DNA of 13,864 nt from Nitrospinaceae bacterium (GTDB lineage Bacteria; Nitrospinota; Nitrospinia; Nitrospinales; VA-1), in assembly GCA_016763735.1 (NCBI GenBank), contig JAESTE010000147.1:1-13864 (forward strand), read 5' to 3'. The translations under genes were made by a program, and so were the position numbers. This document shows, in pieces, positions 1 to 8,700 of the stretch (position 1 is the stretch's first letter; every line of letters begins with the position of its first letter). The notes beneath the pieces were generated by a model. It searched no databases and was not told the origin of the DNA. It worked only from the letters and a program-made list of their open reading frames with translations.

Positions 1-2
1 TT

Positions 3-344
3 ACGGTAGAAGAAATTGTCCGTTACTACTCCAATAAAAGTTCCTACAAAGATTACCGTTGTTTCATTCCGTGGGCAAAAGTGGCTTTTTCTGCCTACGG
101 CGATGTCTTCAGTTGTCCTCATTATAGAGTAGGAAATCTAAATGACAGTAGCGAGCTCACTGCTTGGAACTCAGATCGCATCAAAGGGTTCCGTGAAAAA
201 TTAAAATCAGAAGGAATATTTCCCGGTTGTTTGGGTTGCTGTCAATCGGAATACATTGGCCGGACTACCCCCGAAGGGGAAGCGGTAAGAGTTCGTGAAA
301 CCAATATGGCAAGTTCTAAGAATAGAATTAGTCAACCATCATGA
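3..344 (+). CDS. Radical SAM/SPASM protein, C-terminal fragment (5' end outside window)
   Basis: The reading frame is open from base 3, so only the last 113 residues of a longer protein are present. What remains looks like the C-terminal SPASM auxiliary iron-sulfur region of a radical SAM enzyme: a Cys in the CFIPW segment, then YGDVFSCPHY, the usual GNLND...W spacing segment, and a GCLGCC cysteine cluster. The same architecture is complete in the gene at 1279-2130. A GTG at 81 could be read as a start, but the conserved Cys-Pro-Trp segment lies before it, so the gene begins upstream of the window. Its TGA overlaps the ATG of the following glycosyltransferase by 4 bp (ATGA at 341-344), which suggests translational coupling. 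SPASM radical SAM enzymes modify peptides, sugars or other small substrates; the substrate here cannot be told. Confidence 0.8.
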   Translation, partial: TVEEIVRYYSNKSSYKDYRCFIPWAKVAFSAYGDVFSCPHYRVGNLNDSSELTAWNSDRIKGFREKLKSEGIFPGCLGCCQSEYIGRTTPEGEAVRVRETNMASSKNRISQPS

Positions 345-1279
345 ATGATATGGATAAGAAAATAGAAATTTCAATTGTCGTTCCTGTTTTCAACGAGGTG
401 TCTCTTATTGAGGAGTTAGTTTCAAGGCTCAAGGTCGTCTGCGACAACCTGAATCAGTCTTACGAAATTGTGATTGTGGATGATGGCAGCTCTGACGGCT
501 CGTACGAAAAGTTAAAACAGATTCAGGCGGAAGAAATTGCATTGCGTATTGTGAAGCTTACCCGGAATTTCGGGCAACAGGCTGCGGTGCTAGCCGGATT
601 CAGAATCAGCAAAGGTGATATCATTGTTCAGTTGGATTCAGACTTACAAAACCCACCTGAAGAAATCCCAAAACTTCTTGATGCCATGTCCGATGACATT
701 GACATGGTTACCACGGTTCAGCGCAAACGGCAGGATGGTATGTTGCGAGTCCTCGGTTCGCAATACTTGCTAAAGATCGGGCAAGCCCTTTTTGGCGATT
801 CGGTAAAATTGAATTTAAGTTCGTTCCGCGCAATTCGTCGTAGCGTTGTGGAAAAGATTGAAACTTGCAAGGACAGGTCCCGCTATATGGCGGTTTTGAT
901 GAGTTGGATGGGATTACCCAGCATCGAAATTGAAGTGGAGCATCACGAAAGAAAAAAAGGGAACACCAAATACAACATTCTTAATTTACTGAAACTATCA
1001 TGGGATCTGATAACAGGTTACTCCAGCTTTCCTCTGCGTATGGTAACCTATATGGGATTGTTTGGTGCTTTCCTGGGGTTTTTAATGATGGCTTTCTTAC
1101 TATTCCAAAGAATTGTAAACGGAATTTTGATTGAGGGCTTTGTGGTTTTACTCGCGGTGTTTGCATTTTTTGCCGGTGTACAGCTATTGTCCATTGGTTT
1201 TTTGGGAGAATATCTGGGCCGGGTGCACCATCAAATCCAGGAACGCCCTGACTATATTGTTGAGAAGGCTATCGAATAA
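341..1279 (+). CDS. Family 2 glycosyltransferase, membrane-anchored (polyprenyl-phosphate sugar synthase type)
   Basis: This 312-residue protein belongs to the GT-A fold family 2 glycosyltransferases that include DPM1, GtrB and ArnC. These transfer a sugar from a nucleotide donor to a polyprenyl phosphate at the inner face of the cytoplasmic membrane. Visible features are the nucleotide-binding VVPVFNE segment (residues 13-19), VDDGSSDGS (46-54), the metal-binding DSDLQNPPEE motif (99-108, with the D-x-D at 99-101), and two C-terminal membrane segments at about 234-256 and 263-288. The protein ends with GEYLGRV and ERPDYIV, a tail typical of the GtrB/ArnC group. The length is normal for the family. 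It overlaps the upstream radical SAM gene by 4 bp and the downstream one by 1 bp (TAATG). The sugar and lipid specificity cannot be read from sequence. Confidence 0.92.
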   Translation: MNDMDKKIEISIVVPVFNEVSLIEELVSRLKVVCDNLNQSYEIVIVDDGSSDGSYEKLKQIQAEEIALRIVKLTRNFGQQAAVLAGFRISKGDIIVQLDSDLQNPPEEIPKLLDAMSDDIDMVTTVQRKRQDGMLRVLGSQYLLKIGQALFGDSVKLNLSSFRAIRRSVVEKIETCKDRSRYMAVLMSWMGLPSIEIEVEHHERKKGNTKYNILNLLKLSWDLITGYSSFPLRMVTYMGLFGAFLGFLMMAFLLFQRIVNGILIEGFVVLLAVFAFFAGVQLLSIGFLGEYLGRVHHQIQERPDYIVEKAIE

Positions 1280-2130
1280 TGCGTGTCAAAGCCCTCACAT
1301 CGCTAATCATCGAACCGACCAATACCTGCAACCTGCGTTGCACTTTTTGTTTTGTGACAGAAGGCATGACACGAGATGAAGGGTTCATGGATTTAAAGTT
1401 GTTCAAAAAGGTCATTGACGACACTCCCGACCTTGAGCATCTATGCATGCATAACTGGGGAGAGCCTTTACTGCACAAAGAAATTTTTGAGATGTTCGAT
1501 TACGCACATAAGGCTGGCGTCAACCATATTGTCATGAACACCAACGGAACCTTGTTGACAGATAAGATGATCAACAAAATCATTGAAAGCCCACTAAACA
1601 TCATTCGGTTTTCCATAGATGGTTCTGCAGATACTTTTAAAAGGATTCGCGGTGTCGAACTTCAAAAAATAAAAGAGATTATTCTTCGATTAAAAAAAGC
1701 TAAAGAGACAAAGCGACCTGAACTGAGTATGGGCGTGGTCTTTACAGTTGAGGAAGATACTCAAGAGGACGTTGAAGAATATATCGAGCACTGGGAAACC
1801 ATTGTCGATCATGTTCGCACACAGCCGAAGCTCATTCAAAGTCCACGCAGCGAGCCCTGCCCCGAACCTTTCGGCAAAGATTATGGCAAACTGGTTGTCC
1901 TTTGGGATGGCACCGTAATCCCCTGTTGTGTTGACTATAACGCGACCCTTAAATTAGGGAATGCCAACAACGACCGGGTCAGCGATTTGTGGGACAATTC
2001 AGAAATTAAAGCTTTACGAGATCAGCACGAAAAAGGAGACTACCCAAAAGTGTGTGTGAATTGCAATGAATGCGAAACTTCGACAACTGAAAAGCGTTTC
2101 TTTTTTGACAAGATTCAGGAAGCGATCTAG
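1279..2130 (+). CDS. Radical SAM/SPASM domain protein
   Basis: This 283-residue protein carries the radical SAM cluster motif C-x3-C-x2-C at Cys17, Cys21 and Cys24 (TCNLRCTFC), which binds the [4Fe-4S] cluster that cleaves S-adenosylmethionine. The NWGEPLLH segment at 59-66 corresponds to the SAM-binding GGEP motif. FSIDGS at 111-116 is the usual strand of the barrel. The C-terminal third holds a SPASM-type cysteine set: Cys194, Cys216/217, Cys259, Cys262 and Cys265, with GNANNDRVSDLW between them. It starts on the last base of the glycosyltransferase stop codon, so the two are very probably co-translated. The substrate is unknown. The small size and close linkage to a glycosyltransferase point to a sugar, lipid or small-molecule modification more than to a ribosomal peptide, since no precursor peptide gene is seen nearby. 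Confidence 0.92.
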   Translation: MRVKALTSLIIEPTNTCNLRCTFCFVTEGMTRDEGFMDLKLFKKVIDDTPDLEHLCMHNWGEPLLHKEIFEMFDYAHKAGVNHIVMNTNGTLLTDKMINKIIESPLNIIRFSIDGSADTFKRIRGVELQKIKEIILRLKKAKETKRPELSMGVVFTVEEDTQEDVEEYIEHWETIVDHVRTQPKLIQSPRSEPCPEPFGKDYGKLVVLWDGTVIPCCVDYNATLKLGNANNDRVSDLWDNSEIKALRDQHEKGDYPKVCVNCNECETSTTEKRFFFDKIQEAI

Positions 2131-2141
2131 TTGTATCTAAA

Positions 2142-2933
2142 ATGACGACCCTCCTCAAAGAAAAAATATTAGAAGAAAACCGGCGAGTTCACGCACTTGA
2201 AAATCAGTTATATCTATCCCGCCATCCAGAGCAAACCAATTTTTTTCAAAACTTTATTGCGGAAAAAGCTTTAGACCAAATCTGTTGTGACTTGGACGCA
2301 AATGCAAAAGTCCTTGATCTCGGATGCGGCACCGGGTATCTCTTTTTAAGATTTTTACGAAGAGGATTCGATGTGACAGGTCTGGACCTTTCCAGTGAGA
2401 TGATCCAGGTATTAAAAAATTCTGTTCCTGAAAGTGAAAAAAATCGCGCTCACCTGACCGTTGGTGATGTGGAAGAATTTTTCGAAAGAAACCAGGAAAA
2501 TTTTGATCTCGTGATTTTTTCTGCAGTATTGCACCATCTTTTTGACTATGAAATGGTTTTGAAAAAAGCCTGTCAAAGGCTCAAGGCAGGAACAAAAATT
2601 ATGATATTTTTTGAACCCTTGAAGCAATCGGTAGCTTCTTCAATTCGTTATGCTTTGCATCGTGGTCTTTCGTGGGTAGATGAGAAGTTTTATCGTTTGG
2701 AAATGAGTATGCGAAACATACCTTTGCTGGAAGACGAATATCATCATTCCGACTACCAGCGCCAATTTGGGGGCATTGATCCGAGGAATATTGAAAAACT
2801 TTTGACGGAAGCAAACTGTTCGATTTTGAATATAGAAAAATATTGCGCACGTCGATTTGGAATAAATGCCTGGTTGGCAAATCGAATCCTGAAGACCCAG
2901 AATACGTTCAATATTTTAGCAGTTCGGAATTAG
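2142..2933 (+). CDS. Class I SAM-dependent methyltransferase
   Basis: This 263-residue protein has the Rossmann-fold methyltransferase motif I, VLDLGCGTGYLF, at residues 57-68, an acidic residue ending strand 2 (GLDLSSEM, 80-87), GDVEEF at 108-113 (motif II), and FDLVIFSAVLHHL at 121-133 (motif IV and following helix). This arrangement matches Methyltransf_11/25-type enzymes that methylate small molecules, often in glycan, lipid or quinone pathways. About 20-50 N-terminal residues precede the core, and the C-terminal 100 residues probably form a substrate cap. The gap to the radical SAM gene is 11 bp, so it is likely the last gene of that operon. No clear Shine-Dalgarno precedes the ATG. It ends 25 bp from the converging diguanylate cyclase gene, and I see no hairpin terminator between them. 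Confidence 0.88.
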   Translation: MTTLLKEKILEENRRVHALENQLYLSRHPEQTNFFQNFIAEKALDQICCDLDANAKVLDLGCGTGYLFLRFLRRGFDVTGLDLSSEMIQVLKNSVPESEKNRAHLTVGDVEEFFERNQENFDLVIFSAVLHHLFDYEMVLKKACQRLKAGTKIMIFFEPLKQSVASSIRYALHRGLSWVDEKFYRLEMSMRNIPLLEDEYHHSDYQRQFGGIDPRNIEKLLTEANCSILNIEKYCARRFGINAWLANRILKTQNTFNILAVRN

Positions 2934-2958
2934 ACGGATAGACTTTCTTTGACTGGAC

Positions 2959-4119
2959 CTACGAAATTCCCAGGTTTTGCAAAAGCGTTTTAGAAAATTC
3001 ACTTTCCCCGGAGTCATTCATATCCAAAAAGGCCACTCCAATATCGAAATACGAATCAAAACTTTCTACTCTTGCCACCTGTGCATTGACGGTTAGTGGA
3101 TCTGCTTGACCTTTAATAGAAAGTGCGATTTGTACCTGCGAACCAATTTTAAAAGCTACAGGACTTTCAAAAAGAATTCCGGAAGAACTAACATTTTTCC
3201 CTTGAGTACTCAACTCCTTTGGGTTCAGGTTTTCAGTAACAGATTGGACTTGCACCTCCTCTGAAATACCTATCCGCAGATAATGCCGCTTCTCAAAATC
3301 ATGAATGAAGATTCGGTTTCTGCCACTCTCTTTTGCCTGATAGAGCGCCACGTCTGCCGCGTGTACCAACTCCTGAGCTTCTTTTCCGTCTGCAGGATAA
3401 GAGGCAATGCCGCCACTTAAAGTAACGTTAAACGTTTTACCTTCAAACTCAAGCACTGCTTCTTCAACTTTTTTGCGAATTCTTTCAGCAATCACCAAAG
3501 CATTCATTTTCTCTGTTTCGGGAAGGATCAGGACCAACTCCTCGCCGCCATAGCGACAAGCCGTATCTTCGGTGCGCTTCATAGCTTGAAGAATTTCAGC
3601 AACGACCTTCAGGGTTAAATCACCTGCCTGGTGACCGTATGTATCGTTAAGTTTTTTGAAGTTATCCAAGTCAATAAAGAAAATGGAAAAACATCCATTG
3701 TATCTTTGTGCCCGGTTCATTTCTCCCTGCAGAGCCTCATCAAAATAACGCCGGTTAAAAAGTCCTGTTAAACCATCTGAATGAGATTGCTTTTTTGTTT
3801 CTTCGAGCATCTTCAATTCTATGATAGCGGGGGTGTTGATATTTTTTTCCACATCACTGAAATAGTAGCAAACCGCCGTCATCAAGCTTATGTCATGACT
3901 CAGTTTAGTTTCTAATTTTTCTTTATGTTCAATGATGCGATTCCAGTTTTTCTTTGCATCTTCAGGGCTGAATTCTAGCTGCGTTAAAACGTTAAGGAGA
4001 ATGCTATAAACTTGTTCCCCCTCTTTTTTCGCCAACGAAGTAATGGAATTAAAAAAAATAAAATTCCCATCTTCATTAGAATCCAGAGAGTCGATTACTT
4101 TTTCCCTTAAGTCGCTCAT
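2959..4119 (-). CDS. Diguanylate cyclase (GGDEF) fused to a C-terminal PilZ domain
   Basis: This 386-residue soluble protein should make cyclic di-GMP from two GTP and also bind it. Residues 1-110 are mostly helical, contain no membrane segment, and match no sensor domain I recognise. The GGDEF domain spans about 113-275: DGLTGLFNRRYF at 115-126, the metal-binding FFIDLDNFKKLND at 147-159, the active-site GGEEL at 191-195, and a product-inhibition I-site RTED (RxxD) at 182-185, five residues before it. The PilZ domain follows at about 277-385, with RHYLR (RxxxR, 278-282) and NVSSSG (D/NxSxxG, 309-314), the two motifs that hold c-di-GMP. All key residues for synthesis, feedback inhibition and binding are present. 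The ATG is preceded by a weak GTGG. The 155-bp upstream gap contains overlapping inverted repeats. Confidence 0.93.
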   Translation of the reverse strand: MSDLREKVIDSLDSNEDGNFIFFNSITSLAKKEGEQVYSILLNVLTQLEFSPEDAKKNWNRIIEHKEKLETKLSHDISLMTAVCYYFSDVEKNINTPAIIELKMLEETKKQSHSDGLTGLFNRRYFDEALQGEMNRAQRYNGCFSIFFIDLDNFKKLNDTYGHQAGDLTLKVVAEILQAMKRTEDTACRYGGEELVLILPETEKMNALVIAERIRKKVEEAVLEFEGKTFNVTLSGGIASYPADGKEAQELVHAADVALYQAKESGRNRIFIHDFEKRHYLRIGISEEVQVQSVTENLNPKELSTQGKNVSSSGILFESPVAFKIGSQVQIALSIKGQADPLTVNAQVARVESFDSYFDIGVAFLDMNDSGESEFSKTLLQNLGIS

Positions 4120-4165
4120 AGCAAATCCACTAGATAAAATCGCGTGTTAATGGTGAGACGGCTGA

Positions 4166-4223
4166 TCCTATCATTTATAATAGGAAAATCAATAGATGCG
4201 GCGGGGTTGGATTTCCTATTGAT
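4166..4223. other. Overlapping, mutually exclusive inverted repeats upstream of the diguanylate cyclase
   Basis: Three pairings share bases within 58 bp. TCCTAT (4166-4171) pairs with ATAGGA (4180-4185). ATAGGAAAATC (4180-4190) pairs with GATTTCCTAT (4210-4219) with one bulged base. ATCAATAG (4188-4195) pairs with CTATTGAT (4216-4223). The first and second pairings cannot form together. The region lies 3' of the LRR gene and 5' of the diguanylate cyclase on the minus strand. No U-tract follows, so it is not a standard terminator. It may be an operator or a leader structure, or simply AT-rich chance symmetry. The rest of the 4120-4274 gap shows nothing else I can name. Confidence 0.35.
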
Positions 4224-4274
4224 AACTACTATCGCTGTTGATCTTTAATGACAATCAAATCGCGCTTTGAATTT

Positions 4275-5378
4275 TTAAACAATTTCAAGAACTTCTATTC
4301 CGGTCAAGGCGGTGGACTTTCGCAATGCGTCTTCCCCTCTAGGTGTGAGCCTGTTTCCCGCAACATTCAAAAACTTCAGGCCTGAAAGTGTCTTCGAATT
4401 GGCGAGGTGAATTGCACCTTCATCACCAATAGCATTCAAAACCAGCACTAGCCGTATTAAGCTAGAAAGGTTCTTAGATTCTGAAATTGCCTTGGCACCC
4501 GGCGCGTGAATCCAGTTTTCGTTTTCGATGGAAAGGGTTTCCAGTTGTAACAAGTTGGTTGAACGCGCCAGAGCTTCGGCACCTTTGTCCGAAAGATTGT
4601 TATTATTCAATCTTAGAAATTTCAGCGCAGAACAATTTTCCGAATTTGCCAGCGCGGCAGCGCCCTCATGATTCAGTTTGTTTTGCCCAAGATCAAGGCT
4701 CTCCATCCACTTCATATTGATGGAATCCGCTAGAGCTTGGGCGCCCTCAGCACGAACATCATTGTTGTTCAGATCCAGAGCACGAAGTCCGGTTATGGTT
4801 TTGGATTGGGAAAGCGAAATTGCGCTGTCTGTTGTCAAACCATTATTATGCATCACCAGTTTTTCAAGATTGGAAAATAAAGGCGATTCTGCCATCGCGT
4901 AAACGCCCTCATCCCCCACATGATTATTATTAAGAATCAAAGTTTTTAAATTGGGAAATACCATAGAGCTACAAAGTGCTTCTATTCCTACTTCGGTTAA
5001 TCCATTATCAGACAAATTTAATGTCGTCAAAGATTCAAGAGGTGGGACTTTTGTCAGAAACCGAAGACCCTGATCACCTATACCTGTATCCCGAAGATTT
5101 AATTCAACGCATTGTCGACCTAAAGATGAATCGGCAAGAGATTTAAGACCCAACCCTTCGAGGCGATTATAGGATAGGTCAATCTGGCTCAATTTTTTCA
5201 TTCCCGTCGCCATGGAGAGTACTTTTGCACCAAGCGAGCCTAACTCATTGCTGGAAAGGTCAAGGCTTTCAAGGTGATTCAAAGACAAAGTTTTGGATAG
5301 GAAAAATATTGCCTCATCATCGAGATTATTATTGGCAAGAGTAAGCGTTTCGATATTGGCAAACGATCGGAAGCGCAA
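4275..5378 (-). CDS. Leucine-rich-repeat protein, C-terminal part of a frameshifted gene
   Basis: This segment encodes most of a ribonuclease-inhibitor-type LRR protein. The nominal start is an internal TTG; upstream the frame simply continues into the end of the N-terminal part at 5279-5626, so this is not an independent gene. It holds repeats 3-15 plus a few residues of repeat 2. Each unit follows the pattern LxLxxNxLxxEGAxxLAxSxxLxxLxx (for example LDLNNNDVRAEGAQALADS) and is 27 residues long, except one unit of 28 (LSIENENWIHAPGAKAISES). Such solenoids bind proteins. No signal peptide or membrane segment is seen, so a cytoplasmic interaction role is likely. Inserting one base near 5356 joins both parts into a 450-residue protein spanning 4275-5626. 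The gene could be a recent pseudogene or carry a sequencing error. Confidence 0.85.
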   Translation of the reverse strand: MRFRSFANIETLTLANNNLDDEAIFFLSKTLSLNHLESLDLSSNELGSLGAKVLSMATGMKKLSQIDLSYNRLEGLGLKSLADSSLGRQCVELNLRDTGIGDQGLRFLTKVPPLESLTTLNLSDNGLTEVGIEALCSSMVFPNLKTLILNNNHVGDEGVYAMAESPLFSNLEKLVMHNNGLTTDSAISLSQSKTITGLRALDLNNNDVRAEGAQALADSINMKWMESLDLGQNKLNHEGAAALANSENCSALKFLRLNNNNLSDKGAEALARSTNLLQLETLSIENENWIHAPGAKAISESKNLSSLIRLVLVLNAIGDEGAIHLANSKTLSGLKFLNVAGNRLTPRGEDALRKSTALTGIEVLEIV

Positions 5379-5626
5379 AGGGGTTGCAAGCCCGCCGAGT
5401 TGAGCCCTGTCTGATTCAGGTCGAGGTATTTCAGGTTCTTGATTGGGCTAAAACTAGAGATGGCTTTAAAATCTTCCTCTTTCAGTTTACAGCCATGTAG
5501 CTTTAAACTTTCCTTATCGGTGCTGATTTTTTCCTGGATTAAGGTTCCTAAATCCGGGTTGGCAGTATTCTTTTCAAAGTGTCGAAGATAATCCAAACTG
5601 TCGTCAATGTCTTTCGCTTCTGCCAT
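5279..5626 (-). CDS. Leucine-rich-repeat protein, N-terminal part of a frameshifted gene
   Basis: The true start of the LRR gene is the ATG at 5626, preceded by a strong AAGGAAG ribosome binding site four bases upstream (5631-5637) and an extended -10 promoter. Residues 1-40 are a charged helical cap (MAEAKDIDDSLDYLRHFEKN at the start) with no signal peptide. LRR unit 1 begins at LKLHG and unit 2 at LDLNQTGLNSAGL. After CASDRLP the frame loses the repeat pattern and gives 20-odd unrelated residues, while the neighbouring frame supplies NIETLTLANNNL, exactly what the repeat requires. The meaningful coding therefore ends at about 5356, and the rest of this frame is out-of-frame translation. Together with the part at 4275-5378 it forms one 15-repeat gene broken by a one-base loss. 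Confidence 0.75.
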   Translation of the reverse strand: MAEAKDIDDSLDYLRHFEKNTANPDLGTLIQEKISTDKESLKLHGCKLKEEDFKAISSFSPIKNLKYLDLNQTGLNSAGLQPLCASDRLPISKRLLLPIIISMMRQYFSYPKLCL

Positions 5627-5652
5627 AGTTCTTCCTTGGTAAGAGGACTCGA

Positions 5653-5661
5653 ATTATAGCA
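5653..5661 (-). promoter_or_regulatory. Extended -10 promoter of the LRR gene
   Basis: The minus strand reads TGCTATAAT, a perfect TGn extension followed by a perfect TATAAT. No good -35 box lies 17 bp upstream, as is common for extended -10 promoters. The predicted transcription start near 5646 would give a leader of about 20 nt containing the AAGGAAG ribosome binding site at 5631-5637. This is the best promoter match in the window and suggests the LRR gene was transcribed independently of smc. Confidence 0.5.
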
Positions 5662-5710
5662 CTATTAACAAGCAGCTCTGCCTATATGAATTATAAATAT
5701 GGGTTGGATA

Positions 5711-8700
5711 TTAATTGAAGTGAACGGATACAGCTTTGGAGACACCTTTTTCTTCCATGGTGATTCCATAGAGGGCGTTGGCGAAGGTCATGGTCTTTTG
5801 GTTGTGGGTGATGATAATAAACTGGGTGTTGACGGCCATCTCTTTCAACATTTCCTGAAATCGGACTACATTGGCTTCATCGAGCGGGGCATCAACTTCG
5901 TCAAGCAAGCAAAAAGGACTGGGGCGAACCTTAAATACGGCAAACATCAGGGCGATGGCTGTCATCGATTTTTCCCCACCGGAAAGAAGCGACAGAGTTT
6001 GCAGGCTTTTCCCTACCGGGTTGGCCGTGATTTCTATTCCTGAGTCGAGAGGATTCGCTTCATCTAATAAGGTTAGCTCTGCCTTACCCCCTTGGAACAG
6101 ACGAGCGAACACTTCTTTGAAATTTTCATTGACCTGCTCAAACGTATCCAGAAACCGTTGCTGGGTTGTGCAATTAATTTTTTCGATCGTTGAATGCAGC
6201 AACTCAATGGACTCCGCCAAATCGTCCTGCTGTTCTTTAAGAAAGGTGTAGCGTTCGTTGGTTTTTTCGAATTCAGACAAAGCCGCCAAATTCACTTCGC
6301 CCAACCGCGCCAGTTTTTCTTTAATATCTTTGACAGACTCTTCAGTCCCGTTCTCGTCAATATTTTCATCATAGGCCGCCGACAACTCTTCACGAGTGGC
6401 GTTGAAATCTTCGTAAGCACGTTCTTCAATATGGACATTTTGCAATCTTGTTTCGGAACGCTTGATTTCTATCTGCGATAAAGTTTCTGTGATTTCCTGA
6501 AGCTTTCGGGACAATTCGCGGATATCATGATCCATCTGTTTCTGTGCGTCTTCATTTCCTCTCAGGCTTTCTTCCTCTTGCACCGCATTTTCGCTGAGGA
6601 TATCCTTTTCTCTAGACTGCTTTAATACATTCTCTTCTAAGACAGAAACATCGTTATCAATTTCGACAATTCGGTTCTGGTTGGAGACCCTGTCCGATTC
6701 CCGCTTTTCAATTTGTTGCTGAAAATTTTGTTGCTGCAGCTCCAGTCGCTTGATCTCTGTCAGGGTGTTTTCCCGCCGGCCAATCAAGGAGGTGATCAAA
6801 ACCTTCAATCCGCTGATTTCTCCGGATTTTCCTTCTAGAACCTTTCGACTTTGTTCCAATTCTGTTCGCTGTTGCGCTAACGATTCCTCTCCCGCCTGAC
6901 TTTTTTGCTCCATCTCAAGCAATAGCACCTTCAGAGAAGATTTCCCAGTTCCCAGTTCCTGCAGTTCCTGCGACAGAGACATCGTCTCAGCATCCAAAGT
7001 GGAAGCGCGGCTTTCCAACCTTTGCATTTCCTGACGTAATTGTTCGAGATCGCGAAGACTGTTGTTATTAGCTAATTCTTTTTGGTGAACTTCTCCGTCC
7101 ATTTGCTTGAGACTGGTTTCCAGTTCAATCTGCGCCCTTTTTCCGGACTCAATGGTCAATTGCGACTCTTCTAACTCTGCCTTTAATTTTTTCACACTTT
7201 CCGAAAGATTCTCGATTTCCCTGTTCCTCGCCAGCAACCGTGAAGATTCACTCTTGGCAGAACCGCCCGTAACGAACCCATTCGCATCGATCATTTCACC
7301 GTTCAAGGTTACAACCGTCCCCTGAAATTCAGGATTTTGATGAAGGTGCATGGCCACATCCATATCCTGAACCAGAACCACATTGCGCAACAGCAATTCT
7401 ATTACAGGACGATAATCTTCACCGCATTCGACAAAATCCAGAGCCTTACCGACAACGCCTTCAGTGCCATTCAAATGCAGAGGGGGAATGGGTGTAGACT
7501 TCGGATTCAAAGGAACAAACAACCCCCGCCCAGACTCATTACTTTTAAGATAACCAATGGCTTCCATAGAATCAGAATAGGAATTGACGACGACACTTTG
7601 CAGTTTATCGCCCAATGCAGTTTCTATTGCCGTTTCATATTCTGCAGGAGTTTGCAAGACATCTACAAGTACTTCGCGAATCCCGGGAATCCTTTCGCCA
7701 TTTTGTTGGCTCATAAGAGACTTGATGCCTTCGTTAAACCCTTCGAACTGGGATCGAAGTTTTTCTAACGAACCTAACAACGAAGATTTATTGAAATAGC
7801 CTTCTTTTCTTTCGCTGTGGGCATCGACCTGAGCTTGGGCCTGATTCGAGCCTTCGAGTGCTTTTTGTTTTAAATTTTCCTGTCGTTCTTTTAGCTGTTG
7901 CAATTCATCGATACGATTCTGATGCCCCGATTCTCGCTCTTGAAACATGGACTGGTTACTGCGGATTTGATTTTGAGTTTCTTCTTTTTCTTTCGCCAGG
8001 TTTTGCTTGCGCATCTCAATGCCCTGGCTTTTTGTTTCAATTTCAGTGAGCTTGTTTTTTGAACCAGCCGATTGCTGAAACAATTCGAAGACCTTTCTTT
8101 CACTCGACTGAACCTGGTCTTGATTTTTTTGAACAGCCTCGCGCTTCTGCTCGCTCTGTTCTTTTATTTGCTCCAGAGCAATTTCCTGGTCGTTGATTTT
8201 CTGAGATGTCTCGCTGAGCGTTTTTCGCTGTTCTACCGCTTGATGCGACAAACTCTCGACCTCCTCATTCATCCTGGAAATTTCGCCAGCGGCAGACTCA
8301 ACATCTTCTTTAGCTTTGGCTTGTTGTTCTTTTTTGAAAGCAATTGTTTGTTCGCCATTACTGATTTGCGCGGTCAGCTTATGGATATCTTCACGAAGCT
8401 CATTCAATCGATTCAGCGATTCTTCTATTTCAATATTAAGTTTGGCGATCTGATTTTCATAAGTGGCGTGGCGGGCACTCCATTCTGTTTTCTTTTCTGT
8501 TTGTTCTTCGAGTTCTTTTTCTACTGTCTGCAGTTGCGCCTTGAGCCGGCGGACTTTTACTGCAAAAAGTTTCAAAGACAATTCTTTGATTTCTGTTTTA
8601 AAATTTTTGTACCGCTCTGCTTTTGCGGCCTGCCGTTTCAAAGACTCGACTTGCCTGTGCAACTCCTGAACAATGTCAGCAACGCGTTCCAGATTTTGCC

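Noticed and set aside
2934..2958. Bidirectional terminator between the converging methyltransferase and cyclase genes
   Set aside because: The gap is 25 bp and shows no inverted repeat or T-run.
5340..5390. Programmed -1 frameshifting in the LRR gene
   Set aside because: The switch point (ttg cca ata) has no X-XXY-YYZ slippery heptamer, and I saw no following pseudoknot or strong hairpin. A mutation or sequencing error is simpler.
5669..5684. Terminator hairpin after smc (GCAGAGCTGC on the minus strand)
   Set aside because: The stem is only four base pairs with a two-base loop and no proper U-tract, so it is too weak to call.
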